From assembly GCF_003143995.1 (NCBI RefSeq), contig NZ_QFWG01000005.1:1-64000 (forward strand): a stretch of 64,000 nucleotides of DNA. Direction: 5' to 3'. The position numbers were made by a program, and so were the translations under genes. Shown piece after piece: positions 28,399 to 37,932 of this stretch; the first letter of the stretch is position 1; the number at the start of each line of letters is the position of its first letter. The notes under the pieces were generated by a model. That model was not told the origin of the DNA, searched no databases, and saw only the letters and a program-made list of their open reading frames with translations. This DNA is from Pseudoglutamicibacter cumminsii. GTDB taxonomy: Bacteria > Actinomycetota > Actinomycetes > Actinomycetales > Micrococcaceae.

Positions 28399-29562
28399 GT
28401 GGACCTGTTTGAATACCAGGCGCGCGACCTGTTCGAAAAGCACGGCGTACCCGTGCTCGCCGGCACAGTCGCGACCACCCCTGAGGAAGCCAAGGCCGCA
28501 GCCGAAAAGATGGGCGGCGTAACCGTCGTCAAGGCTCAGGTCAAGGTGGGTGGCCGAGGTAAGGCTGGCGGCGTCAAGGTCGCAAAGAACGCCGACGAAG
28601 CCTACGAGCACGCCAAGGCAATCCTGGGCATGGACATCAAGGGTCACACCGTCCACCGCGTGATGATCGCCCAGGGCGCAAACATCGCCTCCGAATACTA
28701 CTTCTCGATCCTGCTCGACCGCGCAAACCGCAACTACCTCGCAATGTGCTCGGTTGAAGGCGGTATGGAAATCGAGCAGCTCGCAGTCGAGCGCCCAGAA
28801 GCTCTCGCCAAGGTTCCAGTCGATCCAACCGTGGGCATCGACGAAGCCAAGGCAAAGGAAATCGTAGAGAAGGCCAACTTCGACGCCGAAACCGGCGCCA
28901 AGGTTGTTCCAGTCATCCAGAAGCTCTGGGACGTCTTCGTCAAGGAAGACGCAACCCTCGTTGAGGTCAACCCACTCGTCTCCGACGCCGACGGCAACAT
29001 CGTCGCGCTCGACGGCAAGGTCTCCCTCGACGACAACGCAGAGTTCCGCCAGCCAGAGCACGCCGACCTCGTCGACGAGAAGGCTGAAGATCCACTCGAA
29101 GCAAAGGCCAAGGAACTCGGCCTCAACTACGTCAAGCTCGACGGCCAGGTAGGCATCATCGGTAACGGTGCCGGCCTCGTGATGTCGACCCTCGACGTCG
29201 TCGCCTACGCAGGCGAAAACCACGGCGGCATGAAGCCAGCTAACTTCCTCGACATCGGTGGCGGCGCCTCCGCAGAGGTCATGGCAAACGGCCTCGATGT
29301 GATCCTCAACGACGAACAGGTCAAGTCCGTGTTCGTCAACGTCTTCGGCGGCATCACCGCGTGCGACGCCGTCGCATCCGGTATCGTCAAGGCCCTCGAA
29401 ATCCTGGGCGACAAGGCAACCAAGCCACTGGTTGTCCGCCTGGACGGTAACAACGTTGAAGAAGGCCGCCGCATCCTGTCGGAGGCTAACCACCCGCTCG
29501 TGACCATGGCCACGGGCATGGACGAAGGCGCCGACAAGGCAGCCGAGCTGGCCAACGCCTGA
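28399..29562 (+). CDS. sucC: succinyl-CoA synthetase, beta subunit
   Basis: 387 residues from GTG with AGGAAGAGG upstream. ATP-grasp start [18 protein letters not shown], the nucleotide-binding [20 protein letters not shown] loop, EVNPLV with the Mg-binding Glu, [12 protein letters not shown] and GGASAEVM in the CoA-ligase part. With SucD it interconverts succinyl-CoA and succinate in the TCA cycle. sucD starts 22 nt downstream, so they form an operon. It also handles succinate from the methylcitrate cycle encoded nearby. Confidence 0.97.
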   Translation: MDLFEYQARDLFEKHGVPVLAGTVATTPEEAKAAAEKMGGVTVVKAQVKVGGRGKAGGVKVAKNADEAYEHAKAILGMDIKGHTVHRVMIAQGANIASEYYFSILLDRANRNYLAMCSVEGGMEIEQLAVERPEALAKVPVDPTVGIDEAKAKEIVEKANFDAETGAKVVPVIQKLWDVFVKEDATLVEVNPLVSDADGNIVALDGKVSLDDNAEFRQPEHADLVDEKAEDPLEAKAKELGLNYVKLDGQVGIIGNGAGLVMSTLDVVAYAGENHGGMKPANFLDIGGGASAEVMANGLDVILNDEQVKSVFVNVFGGITACDAVASGIVKALEILGDKATKPLVVRLDGNNVEEGRRILSEANHPLVTMATGMDEGADKAAELANA

Positions 29563-29584
29563 GAAAAGGGAACTGAGAAAACTC

Positions 29585-30484
29585 ATGTCGATCTTCATTA
29601 ACAAGGACTCCAAGGTCATCGTCCAGGGCATCACCGGCTCCGAGGGCGCAAAGCACACCGCACGCATGCTCGCCGCAGGCACCAACATCGTCGGCGGTGT
29701 TAACGCTCGCAAGGCCGGCCAGGTCGTGACCCACGGTGACAAGGAAATCACCGTTTACGGCACCGTCAAGGAAGCAATGGAAGCAACCGGCGCGGACGTC
29801 TCTATCGCATTCGTTCCACCGGCATTCTGCAAGGACGCAGCTGAGGAAGCCATCGAGGCTGAAATCGGTCTGCTCGTCGTGATCACCGAGGGCATCCCGG
29901 TACAGGACACCGCAGAGTTCTACAACCTCTCCCTGACCAAGCTGGGCGAAGACGGTAAGCCGAAGACCCGCATCATCGGCCCTAACTGCCCAGGCATCAT
30001 CACCCCAGGTGAGGCGCTCGTCGGCATCACCCCGGCCAACATCACCGGCGCAGGTGGCGTTGGCCTGGTATCGAAGTCCGGTACCCTCACCTACCAGATG
30101 ATGTACGAGCTGCGTGACCTCGGCTTCACCACCGCAATCGGTATCGGTGGCGACCCAGTCATCGGCACGACCCACATCGACGCCCTCGAAGCGTTCGAGA
30201 ACGACCCAGACACCAAGGCTATCGTTATGATCGGTGAAATCGGTGGTGACGCTGAAGAGCGCGCCGCAGAGTTCATCAAGGCGAACGTAACCAAGCCAGT
30301 TGTCGGCTACGTTGCAGGCTTCACCGCCCCAGAGGGCAAGACGATGGGCCACGCAGGCGCTATCGTTTCCGGCTCCTCCGGTACCGCACAGGCTAAGAAG
30401 GAAGCCCTCGAAGCCGCTGGCGTCAAGGTTGGTAAGACCCCATCCGAGGCAGCTCGCCTGCTCCGCGAGGTCTACCCAGGCTAA
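29585..30484 (+). CDS. sucD: succinyl-CoA synthetase, alpha subunit
   Basis: 299 residues, normal length. CoA-binding Rossmann start ([20 protein letters not shown]), [30 protein letters not shown], and the phospho-histidine segment [19 protein letters not shown] near residue 245. It forms the catalytic phospho-His subunit of the sucCD complex. The operon ends at the terminator at 30539. Confidence 0.97.
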   Translation: MSIFINKDSKVIVQGITGSEGAKHTARMLAAGTNIVGGVNARKAGQVVTHGDKEITVYGTVKEAMEATGADVSIAFVPPAFCKDAAEEAIEAEIGLLVVITEGIPVQDTAEFYNLSLTKLGEDGKPKTRIIGPNCPGIITPGEALVGITPANITGAGGVGLVSKSGTLTYQMMYELRDLGFTTAIGIGGDPVIGTTHIDALEAFENDPDTKAIVMIGEIGGDAEERAAEFIKANVTKPVVGYVAGFTAPEGKTMGHAGAIVSGSSGTAQAKKEALEAAGVKVGKTPSEAARLLREVYPG

Positions 30485-30538
30485 GGACGGGTTGTGGTGA
30501 ACGCTCCGCTCAAGCCGTGACGCTCACACCCTCCACAT

Positions 30539-30585
30539 AAACGTTTTGGTCCCGCACACTGAATGGTGTGCGGGACCAAACGTTT
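30539..30585 (+). terminator. bidirectional terminator after sucCD
   Basis: A 20-bp stem (AAACG..TTTGGTCCCGCACAC with its complement, one bulged T) and a 6-nt loop. It lies between sucD and the prpC tail fragment, so it probably once terminated both sucCD and the original prpC operon. Confidence 0.85.
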
Positions 30586-30606
30586 AACGCGCGGTAGCGG
30601 GGGAGC

Positions 30607-30637
30607 TAGCCTTCGATGTGGCGCTCGGCCGGGCCGT
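30607..30637 (-). pseudogene. detached 3' end of prpC; left repeat of the island
   Basis: On the minus strand it encodes YGPAERHIEG-stop, the last ten residues of the citrate-synthase family gene whose full copy ends at 45075. The 31-bp sequence TAGCCTTCGATGTGGCGCTC..., identical but for one base, recurs at 45076-45106 in the same orientation. The stop here is TAG, there TAA. In the 365-nt space 30485-30849 there are otherwise only the sucD terminator and the MFS promoter region. Confidence 0.8.
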
Positions 30638-30849
30638 AGGTAATGGAGGGCTAGTAAAACTAGTCGTACTGTGTTAGCGGCGATTGAAGTTGGTCTTGTC
30701 ACCAAGAAGCTGCCGAGCTCCAAGTTGTTTGTGTTCATTGGTCTAAAGATTTTCCTGATTGTGACATAAATCACGGATCCGTAGGTTTTGATTCATGCGG
30801 ACTTCATTTCCGCACGTTGCTCAGCATCCCGGACCATGAGGGACAAACA

Positions 30850-32235
30850 ATGGGAAAACTAAATCCACACATTATGCAGACTCACGCCCCACACAATGGG
30901 CGTAAAGTGAGTGGCCGCGCATGGCTCATCACTATTTTGCTGGTGATATTTCAAATCATTGCATTCGCAGACAAAGCTGTTTTGGGTCTTGTAGCGCCGT
31001 ATGCGATTCCAGATCTAGGCATTACTTCTGTCCAGTTTGGATTTATCGGAAGTGCTTTCTTCTTCCTCTATGCGATTGCATCCGTTGTCGCCGGCATTGC
31101 GGCCTCGCGGTACTCGGCAAAATGGATTATTTTTGTGCTCGGGGTGATTTGGGCTGTGACCCAGTTCCCGATGTGGCTTGGCGGCGGAGCTATGGTGCTA
31201 TTGATCTCCCGCATCATCTTGGGTGCTGGCGAGGGTCCTGCGACAGCGATGTCACTGACTTCTGTACACGGCTGGTTCAAGCCTGAACAGCGTGCTCTTC
31301 CGTCTAACATGGTCGCAGTCGGATCGACTTTGGGACCAGTCGTCGCCGCTCCGGTTCTAACGTTGATCATTGTCGGATGGGGGTGGCGTTGGGCTTTCGG
31401 AATCCTCGGGATTGTTGGCGTTGCGTGGCTCATTGCCTGGGCGGTCATGGCGAAAGACGGTCCGTACTCGACGACGAATATGGAAAAAGCCAAAGAACTG
31501 AGCTCAACAGATGGCGAGGTTGAAACGAAGGACATCGATGCGCAAGCGCCAGTTTCGATTTGGAAAGCCCTGCTCAGCTTGACCTTCGTTGCTGCAGTTA
31601 TCGGAGGAGCCTCGAACTTCTTCGTGCAGGGATTCTTGACGACGTGGCTACCGCAGTACCTCAATGGTGTAGTTGGTCTCGACCTGCCCCAGGTCGGCAC
31701 AGTCACGATGTTGCCTTGGATGCTTGGTGCTGCTGTTCTGTTGGTCCTCGGGTTAATGGGACACAAGATGATGAAGCGTGGGCGCAACGTTCACCAGTCG
31801 ATTGCTATGCCTTTTGGTATTTCAGCGCTGATCGCTGGCGTTGCTTTCTTGCTGGTGCAGACTTCTAGCGGTGTTGGAGCTATTGCGTTCCTTACTATCG
31901 GTGCCGGCTTTAGTTTGATTTACCCAATGACTGCCTCGGCTATTGGATTTGCTGTGGGGCCGAAGCAGCGCCCGATTCTCATGGCAACGTTGGGTGGGGT
32001 GGCTTCGGTTGGCGCAATTTTCTCACCAACATTGGTTGGGTGGCTCATGGATAAGGCAGGATACGAGCCGCCGCAAAAGGGCGCTCCAGTACCAGAACCG
32101 ATGGTGGAAGCCATGGCAACAGGTATGCATCAAGCCTTGACTATCACTGGCATTTTCCTGCTGATCGGTGGGGTGATGTGCATTCTTTTCCTACGTCCAG
32201 AAAAGCTTGCTGCTAAGTTGCAGAAGACTGCTTGA
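30850..32235 (+). CDS. MFS transporter, anion:cation symporter type
   Basis: 461 residues with twelve hydrophobic helices. AFADKAVLGLVAPYAIPDLG in helix 1, the loop 2-3 RYSAKWIIF, the ILGAGEGPATAMSLTSVHGWF segment of helix 4-5 and the long central loop are characteristic of the ACS family (4-hydroxyphenylacetate, hexuronate and tartrate permeases). Given the island it probably imports indole-3-acetate or a related aromatic acid. The ATG at 30850 follows GAGGGACA; an earlier ATG at 30817 lacks a site. It has its own terminator. Confidence 0.85.
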   Translation: MGKLNPHIMQTHAPHNGRKVSGRAWLITILLVIFQIIAFADKAVLGLVAPYAIPDLGITSVQFGFIGSAFFFLYAIASVVAGIAASRYSAKWIIFVLGVIWAVTQFPMWLGGGAMVLLISRIILGAGEGPATAMSLTSVHGWFKPEQRALPSNMVAVGSTLGPVVAAPVLTLIIVGWGWRWAFGILGIVGVAWLIAWAVMAKDGPYSTTNMEKAKELSSTDGEVETKDIDAQAPVSIWKALLSLTFVAAVIGGASNFFVQGFLTTWLPQYLNGVVGLDLPQVGTVTMLPWMLGAAVLLVLGLMGHKMMKRGRNVHQSIAMPFGISALIAGVAFLLVQTSSGVGAIAFLTIGAGFSLIYPMTASAIGFAVGPKQRPILMATLGGVASVGAIFSPTLVGWLMDKAGYEPPQKGAPVPEPMVEAMATGMHQALTITGIFLLIGGVMCILFLRPEKLAAKLQKTA

Positions 32236-32250
32236 TCTACTGATGGCATC

Positions 32251-32288
32251 AGTGGGGGCGGTCACCGAAAACTGTGACCGCCCCCACT
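32251..32288 (+). terminator. bidirectional terminator between MFS gene and iacI
   Basis: A 15-bp perfect stem AGTGGGGGCGGTCAC/GTGACCGCCCCCACT with an 8-nt loop, followed by GTTTTTGG. It lies between convergent genes. Confidence 0.9.
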
Positions 32289-32319
32289 GTTTTTGGTTAC
32301 GAGGAAAATTTCTGGAGGC

Positions 32320-32895
32320 TCATTCACTTGAAGATGGAGCCTCGGTCATAAGCACGGAATAGTTTGCGTAGTTGCTGGCGAAATTTCTGGGAAGTGGAGC
32401 AACGAAGACGTTTTCGGTGCGGGTCCGTGTAATTTTCCACTGACCTTGTTCAAATCGAAATGCGTTAAAGAGTCGAGAAGAACGCAGCAAGGCTTTGCCG
32501 TCTGCATAAAGCCATGGCTGCATATGGATCCAGTGTGCTTCAGCCGTGCTGCCGTTTACGGTGATCCGCTCGGTGGTCAGGTAATGCGCATTAAGGCACA
32601 GTGCAGGCGAATTCTCTGGAGACCAGAAGCGTTCAAAATGAGCTCGAATTTCAGCGTGGCCTTGAGCTAGCCCGAACTGCCCTTCATAGTATTCACCGAC
32701 ACCTTCCCATGTGGCATCTTCGGTGTAGAGTTCCATGATTCTGTCGATGCGTTCGGCATCGTTGGAGACATGAGGGTCCGGACAAGGGGTGTCGCAGAGC
32801 ATCATGTAGCGAGCTTGAATCTTTCGAATCTCCTGTTCGGCATTGAGCTCGGAGACCTTTGCCTCTAGCTCAGCCAAGCGTTCTTCAATAGACAT
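32320..32895 (-). CDS. iacI: SnoaL-like (NTF2-fold) protein, IacI-like
   Basis: 191 residues. A short coiled start (SIEERLAELEAKVSELNAEQ) is followed by a SnoaL-like NTF2-fold domain (IQARYMMLCDTP, IMELYTEDATWEGVGEYYEG, AHWIHMQPWLYADG, W-K-ITRTR). iac clusters of Pseudomonas contain a small accessory gene iacI, and its position with the other iac genes makes this the best match; symbol tentative. AAGGAA precedes the ATG at 32895; the open frame to 33009 overlaps the kinase gene. Probably cotranscribed with the kinase (32 nt gap). Confidence 0.65.
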   Translation of the reverse strand: MSIEERLAELEAKVSELNAEQEIRKIQARYMMLCDTPCPDPHVSNDAERIDRIMELYTEDATWEGVGEYYEGQFGLAQGHAEIRAHFERFWSPENSPALCLNAHYLTTERITVNGSTAEAHWIHMQPWLYADGKALLRSSRLFNAFRFEQGQWKITRTRTENVFVAPLPRNFASNYANYSVLMTEAPSSSE

Positions 32896-32927
32896 GCGTC
32901 GGTTCCTTTCTACAGGGATCGGTTCTA

Positions 32928-34406
32928 TCACTTCGAACCATTGAGTGTTCGAGGAAGTTCCATGCGTGCGATGGTGCCTTGGGGATCTCGAAGTGCGTAA
33001 GTGATGCAACCTTGGTGGCGGTCCATAATCTGCTCTGAGACGATAAGCCCGATGCCGGCGCCACCGTCCTTTGCACTAAATGCGCCGCGGGCGAGACTGT
33101 CCTCGGCATTCCGTTTGAGGCCCCGGCCGTAATCTCCGACCTCACACCAGACAGTGGAGTCCCGGGTGCCGGTGCTGATCGTGATCGCTTTCCTTTGAAC
33201 TGCAGGGTGGGAAACCTCTTCGATCGCGTTGAAGCATAGGTTCAGGATGACCTGTCCTATGAGGGTCTTATCGACCTCAACTGGCAACGGTTCCTTAGCC
33301 AGGTCGACATGCACAGCGATGTTCAGATCTCGGGCTTTGAGGCGCACAAAGAAGAGGCTCTCTTCTGCGATGCTGTTGAAATCAGCTCTAGAGACGCTAC
33401 TTTCGATGCGCTTGACATAGTTCCTGGCTGAGGCGACGATGCTTGATGCGCGCTCAAGTTGTTTTTCGATGTGGTGCAGTCCATTGCGTACGTCATGTAG
33501 CGGCTGATTTGTCGGTAAGCGGTAGGGGAGAGCTGTTGCGTAGTTACGGGCCGCGGACAGAGGCTGGCCTAGTTCGTGTGCCAGTAGCAGAGCCATGTCA
33601 CCCATAGCCTTATAGCGGCTCTGATAGTGCAGCTCGGCTCGGTGGTATTCACGTTCTTCTTCAAGCCTTTTCGAAGCGGTCCAGTCTCTTAGAATTACAA
33701 GTTTGGATACGAGTCCGTCATGTTCGTGATTCTCTAGGAAACCCTTCAGATACTTCTCTTCGCCGTTGGCTGTCTCGCTACGGATATATAGCCCGAGGGG
33801 CGCCTCAGACTGTTCAATATCGCGCTGAACGCTTTCTAGCTCGATATTGGGGGTGCATTCACCTATTTCCCATATCTTTTGCCCTATCAGGCGATCTTCA
33901 GGTTGCCCCAGGACCTCAATAGCCGTAGGCGAACAGTGATCGATTCGATAGGCACTATCTAGGACGATAGTTGTTGCACCTGTAAGCGCAAGCACGCGAT
34001 TGACCGAAGCGCTAGACAGATCAGGGGTGGCGGTCTCGCCATCAGACTCGTTCAAAATATTGAACTGCACCATGATCACAGTGCCGGATTCGAACTCTAC
34101 CGCTGTCGCTTCGGCGTCTGTCAGGAAAGGGCGTCCGTCTTTGCTGAGATATTTCCACTGACGTCGTGATGAGCCCTTGTCAACGGCTTCCTGGAGCCAG
34201 CCGACACCGATAGCGCGGCGGAAACTCTTTTCGGGGCTGCTCATATGATGAGCCTTGAGAGGAAGTAGTTCCTCGAGCGTGAATCCAAAAATTGCGCACG
34301 CTGCCTCGTTTGCCCACAGGATGGCCTTGGTCTTCGCATCATGGACTAAGATGCCAGTCCTGTTCGCCTGGGCCATGGTTCGAAAATCTCGGTCAGTCGG
34401 CAGCAT
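32928..34406 (-). CDS. double-PAS sensor histidine kinase
   Basis: 492 residues, no transmembrane helix, so cytoplasmic. PAS 1 (about 5-115; ANRTGILVHDAKTKAILWAN, FGFTLEELL), PAS 2 (about 132-245; VNRVLALTGATTIVLDSAYR), a short coiled coil, an H-box with His277 in AMGDMALLLAHELGQPLSAA of FixL/TodS style, and an ATPase domain ending GAGIGLIVSEQIMDRHQG. The PAS domains are likely to sense the aromatic substrate, as in TodS. The likely partner is the FixJ/TodT-like regulator at 39781-40479. Divergent from iacA. Confidence 0.85.
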   Translation of the reverse strand: MLPTDRDFRTMAQANRTGILVHDAKTKAILWANEAACAIFGFTLEELLPLKAHHMSSPEKSFRRAIGVGWLQEAVDKGSSRRQWKYLSKDGRPFLTDAEATAVEFESGTVIMVQFNILNESDGETATPDLSSASVNRVLALTGATTIVLDSAYRIDHCSPTAIEVLGQPEDRLIGQKIWEIGECTPNIELESVQRDIEQSEAPLGLYIRSETANGEEKYLKGFLENHEHDGLVSKLVILRDWTASKRLEEEREYHRAELHYQSRYKAMGDMALLLAHELGQPLSAARNYATALPYRLPTNQPLHDVRNGLHHIEKQLERASSIVASARNYVKRIESSVSRADFNSIAEESLFFVRLKARDLNIAVHVDLAKEPLPVEVDKTLIGQVILNLCFNAIEEVSHPAVQRKAITISTGTRDSTVWCEVGDYGRGLKRNAEDSLARGAFSAKDGGAGIGLIVSEQIMDRHQGCITYALRDPQGTIARMELPRTLNGSK

Positions 34407-34434
34407 CTGCCCTCCAAAGTGCGGTCCTTTTTGA

Positions 34435-34489
34435 TATCTATCAGCTTTGCTTTGTGTGCCCTATAGGGGATGCCTTTACACGATAGATA
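34435..34489. promoter_or_regulatory. nested palindromes in the kinase/iacA divergent promoter
   Basis: CCCTATAGGG (34459-34468) is a perfect palindrome and lies almost centrally between TATCTATC (34435) and its reverse complement GATAGATA (34482). A related CCCTCTATGGG occurs at 42178-42188, in the iacH/flavin-reductase divergent region. A binding site for the island's response regulator is a reasonable inference. Confidence 0.45.
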
Positions 34490-34585
34490 GAACATCCCAC
34501 TGTTGGTCTCATTGCTTGTTCCATAACGTGGAGGTCAACGAGCCAATGTGAGCTAGGTCTCTTTCGAAGGAACGGAGTCAGCAGG

Positions 34586-35758
34586 ATGCCGAACGATTTC
34601 CTAATCGATACCCGAGTCGCCGAACCTGCGGGTGAAGCACGCGAAGCGGCGTTTGAGTATGCCCTGAAGGTTCTTGAACAGCGGCGCAATGAATTTTCTG
34701 AGCAGGGCTATGTTCCTAAAGATTTCATTCGTCTGCTGAAAAAGGCAGGGATTTATCGAGCGTCGACACCTGAGCGGTTCGGTGGGGAGCCAATGGCTCC
34801 AGCTGACTTTATGCGTCGCATTGAACGTATCTCGAGTGTGGATCCGGCGACCGGATGGGTAGCCAGCTTTGGGTCGTCGTTGGTTTACTTAGCCGCTTTG
34901 CCTGAGGAAACCCAAGCGAAGATTTACGCAAATGGACCAGATGTTTGCTACGCCGGTGGCTTGTTCCCTATGCAGGAAGCAGAGAACGAAGCCGGAGGCT
35001 ACCGTGTTACGGGGGTTTGGCAGTTCGCTAGCGGCTGCAAAGGCGCCGACATCGTCGGCGTAGGGCTAAAGGGCGGACCGCAGTCTCATGGTCGACCGCT
35101 CACAGCCCTACTCAATCCCGCTGATGTTGAGATCGTGGAGAACTGGGACGTTGCTGGTATGCGTGCAACTGGTTCGCACGCAATCAAGGTTGACGAACAG
35201 TTCGTTCCTACGTCAATGACTTTTATCCGCGGCGGAGATCCACAGATTGATGAGCCCCTGTACCGTTATCCTTCGCTGGCCTATGCTGCGCAAGTACTCT
35301 CTGTCGTGACGTTGGGTGCTGCTCGCGGAGCATTGGATTTCTGCCGCGAAAGCGGTGCGGCGAAAACGTCGATTGCAGGTGGGACGGCGAAGGGCGAACG
35401 TCCAACTTTCCAAGACAGTTTTGCGCGCGCTGAAGCTCGTCTAGGGGCAGCACGGGCCTACTTCTTCAGCACGACGGAGAAAGTCTGGTCAGACGTACTA
35501 GCGGGTAATGAGGTTAGCCAAGAGGCGGTGACCGAACTGAGGCTAGCAACGACCCATGCGGCTCATGAAGCACGTGAGGTTATCCTTGCTGCTTTCGACC
35601 TCTCAGGCACAGGGGCGATCTATAACACGCATCCTCTTCAACGCTTTCTACAAGACGGCCTGGTTCCCGCGCAACACGCGATGCTACAGGCGAACACGTA
35701 TCAAGCAGCTGGCGCGCTGCTTTTGGGATTTGATGCGCCGATTCCAAGCTTCCCGTAA
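34586..35758 (+). CDS. iacA: flavin-dependent indole(-acetate) monooxygenase IacA
   Basis: 390 residues, acyl-CoA dehydrogenase fold (class D flavin monooxygenase): helical N-domain (FIRLLKKAGIYRASTPERFG), beta-domain (VTGVWQFASGCKGADIVGVG, WDVAGMRATGSHAIKVDE) and C-terminal helices. IacA oxidises indole-3-acetate at the indole ring using reduced flavin from a separate reductase. The gene order iacA-B-C-D-E-F downstream is the basis for choosing iacA over other members such as HsaA or HpaB. GAAGGAACGGAG precedes the ATG. First gene of a six-gene operon. Confidence 0.85.
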   Translation: MPNDFLIDTRVAEPAGEAREAAFEYALKVLEQRRNEFSEQGYVPKDFIRLLKKAGIYRASTPERFGGEPMAPADFMRRIERISSVDPATGWVASFGSSLVYLAALPEETQAKIYANGPDVCYAGGLFPMQEAENEAGGYRVTGVWQFASGCKGADIVGVGLKGGPQSHGRPLTALLNPADVEIVENWDVAGMRATGSHAIKVDEQFVPTSMTFIRGGDPQIDEPLYRYPSLAYAAQVLSVVTLGAARGALDFCRESGAAKTSIAGGTAKGERPTFQDSFARAEARLGAARAYFFSTTEKVWSDVLAGNEVSQEAVTELRLATTHAAHEAREVILAAFDLSGTGAIYNTHPLQRFLQDGLVPAQHAMLQANTYQAAGALLLGFDAPIPSFP

Positions 35759-35790
35759 AGAACTAATCGGATGTGAGGTTAGACATAACT

Positions 35791-36135
35791 ATGCGAGTCC
35801 TATTTTGTTTTGGAAATAACCAAAATTTTTTTGATCTGCCTAAGGCCGAGATCGGTCCAGTTTGGGAAGCAACCCAGCAGTTGTTGAGCGAAATCAGCAA
35901 GACAGAAGGAATCAAAGTCATCGGGACTTTTGACGACGACTCGTTCATGGTTGGCCCGTCATCGACATGGCCGTGGACCTTCTATGTAATGGCCGATGCT
36001 GAATCAGCAGACTCAGTCAAAGACGCGTGCAATCTTTTACGCACGATCCAGGTTGGAGAGCACGCCTTGTGGCGGTATTTCAAGGTAGAAGCACGAATGG
36101 GTCGAGAACTCACCATCCGTGACGACGTCAACTAA
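35791..36135 (+). CDS. iacB: IacB-like small accessory protein
   Basis: 114 residues, soluble; predicted alpha/beta of the dimeric-barrel type (VIGTFDDDSFMVG, WPWTFYVMADAESADSVKDA, RYFKVEARMGRELTIRDD). Lies between iacA and the dioxygenase genes, as iacB does in known iac clusters; the biochemical role of IacB is not settled. The ATG at 35791 is preferred over GTG 35773, which lacks a ribosome site. Confidence 0.7.
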   Translation: MRVLFCFGNNQNFFDLPKAEIGPVWEATQQLLSEISKTEGIKVIGTFDDDSFMVGPSSTWPWTFYVMADAESADSVKDACNLLRTIQVGEHALWRYFKVEARMGRELTIRDDVN

Positions 36136-36162
36136 GACAACAGTTATTTGAAGGAGGAAAAA

Positions 36163-37440
36163 GTGGAGAACGTTGAAGCTGTGACGACCGATTATGCATC
36201 GCTTGTTGGTGAAGATCGGGTAGCTGGGCAGCTCTACACTGACCCGGAGATCTTCAAGGCAGAGATGGAACGCATCTTCTACCGCACCTGGGTATGGGTT
36301 GCCCATGAAAGTGAAATCCCAGAAAAAGGATCGTTTAAAACGACTTATGTTGGCGATCAGCCAGTAATTGTTTCCCGTGACCGCAAGGGGAACTTCAACA
36401 CATTGCTGAACCGTTGCCGCCATCGTGGAGCTACGGTGTGCGATCAGCGTTCAGGAAAAGCGAACGGTTTTACCTGCCCGTACCACAACTGGTCTTACAC
36501 CCTTGACGGGCGGTTGCGTGGAATCCCGTACCCCGACGGCTACGAAGGTGTCATAGACAAAAAGGACTTCCCGCTCCAGAAGCTGCGTACCGAGAGCTAT
36601 CTGGGGATGATTTGGGCGACCTTCAACGAGGATGCTGAACCACTTGAAGACTTCTTGGGTGATGCCAAGATCTGGATGGAACGCTTCTTCAAGCAGACGA
36701 ATGGTTTTCCGGCAAAGGTGATCGGTACTCACAAGTTCCGTTTCAAGGGAAATTGGAAGATCCAGCTCGAAAACACCACTGACGGTTATCACTTCCCGAT
36801 GGTGCATAAGTCCTGGATGGCGTCCGTCGATGCTGAAACTGCGAACATGATGTCTTTCATGGATGATCCGCGTTCGGTGACTCATGCTCTAGGAAACGGA
36901 CACAGTGTGGCCATCATGGCGTCAGACCACGCTGATCTCGATGTCGATGATGGTACCGAAGAGATCCAGCCACGCTTCCAGCATCTGGTCGATGAGCTTG
37001 AGGCAGCGGGTGAAAGCCCAGAGCGTATCCGTCGTTACATGCGTTCGATGCACGGATCCGGTTTCAACCTAAACACGTTCCCAAACGTCGCGATGTCCTC
37101 GTCGTTCTTCCGCGTGCTGATTCCAATCTCGGTCGACGAAACAGAGATTTGGCACATGGCCATTGGTATGGACGGGGGGCCGGAGAATATCAACCGTGAA
37201 CGCCTTCGCATCCATGAACACTTCCAAGGCCCATTCGGGTTCGGTAGCCCCGACGATGCAGAAGGTTGGGATCGAGTGCAGATCGGTGCACGCGGCAACC
37301 CAAAGATGCCAATCATGGTCAACCGTGGTGAAGAGCGTGAGACCTTGAGCGAAGAAGGATGGCCAACCTCTCACGTCACTGATGAGACAGGTATGCGTGA
37401 GTCCTACGCAATGTGGAAGAAGATGATGCAGAATGACTAA
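36163..37440 (+). CDS. iacC: ring-hydroxylating dioxygenase alpha subunit IacC
   Basis: 425 residues from a GTG placed 6 nt after AAGGAGG. Rieske [2Fe-2S] motif (NRCRHRGATVCD, then CPYHNWSY; CxH..CxxH, residues 80-105) and a mononuclear-iron catalytic domain with NTTDGYHFPMVHKSW supplying the two His ligands. With IacD and reductase IacF it would convert dioxindole-3-acetate to catechol. Benzoate or anthranilate dioxygenase alpha subunits are alternatives by fold, but the neighbours argue for Iac. It overlaps iacD by 8 nt. Confidence 0.85.
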   Translation: MENVEAVTTDYASLVGEDRVAGQLYTDPEIFKAEMERIFYRTWVWVAHESEIPEKGSFKTTYVGDQPVIVSRDRKGNFNTLLNRCRHRGATVCDQRSGKANGFTCPYHNWSYTLDGRLRGIPYPDGYEGVIDKKDFPLQKLRTESYLGMIWATFNEDAEPLEDFLGDAKIWMERFFKQTNGFPAKVIGTHKFRFKGNWKIQLENTTDGYHFPMVHKSWMASVDAETANMMSFMDDPRSVTHALGNGHSVAIMASDHADLDVDDGTEEIQPRFQHLVDELEAAGESPERIRRYMRSMHGSGFNLNTFPNVAMSSSFFRVLIPISVDETEIWHMAIGMDGGPENINRERLRIHEHFQGPFGFGSPDDAEGWDRVQIGARGNPKMPIMVNRGEERETLSEEGWPTSHVTDETGMRESYAMWKKMMQND

Positions 37441-37924
37441 CTCGATCCTGAACGATCCGCGGGTCCAACGAGCCATTGAGCTCATCTGGCAGGAAGCTAC
37501 TTTGCTCGATGATAAGCACTATGAAGCGTGGCAGCAGCTCTTCACTGACGATGCTATTTACGTAGTTCCAATTGACCCTGAAACTGCGGACTTTGAGACG
37601 TCTCTCAACATGATTTACGACGATCAAAGGATGCGTAAACTTCGTGTTGAGCGGCTCGTCCAAGGCTTCTCTCCCTCTGCCGTAGCTGCAGCTCGCACAG
37701 TTCGTGTGCTGTCACGTTTTACTGTCAAAGAGATCTCAGAAAACGAGGTGACGGTGCGGTCAGCCCAGATCATTAACGCGTTCAAGCGAGAGAGCTTCAC
37801 CACGCTCGGTGCTGATGTCGAGCACCGAATTGTACTGGAGGGCGATGACGCGAAAATTAAGCTCAAGGTTGTGCGGCTCATCGACAGCGAAGACGCGGTG
37901 AGCGCCTCTGGGTATCTCGTCTAA
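37433..37924 (+). CDS. iacD: ring-hydroxylating dioxygenase beta subunit IacD
   Basis: 163 residues, SnoaL/NTF2-like beta subunit (IELIWQEATLLDDKHYEAWQ, LFTDDAIYVVPIDPET, RTVRVLSRFTVKEI). It has no cofactor and builds the hexamer with IacC. The length is normal. The start overlaps iacC, indicating translational coupling; iacE starts 8 nt after the stop. Confidence 0.85.
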   Translation: MTNSILNDPRVQRAIELIWQEATLLDDKHYEAWQQLFTDDAIYVVPIDPETADFETSLNMIYDDQRMRKLRVERLVQGFSPSAVAAARTVRVLSRFTVKEISENEVTVRSAQIINAFKRESFTTLGADVEHRIVLEGDDAKIKLKVVRLIDSEDAVSASGYLV

Positions 37925-37932
37925 GGGGAACC

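Noticed and set aside
28378-29751. 457-codon open frame antisense to sucC
   Set aside because: Shadow of sucC codon bias, with no plausible protein features.
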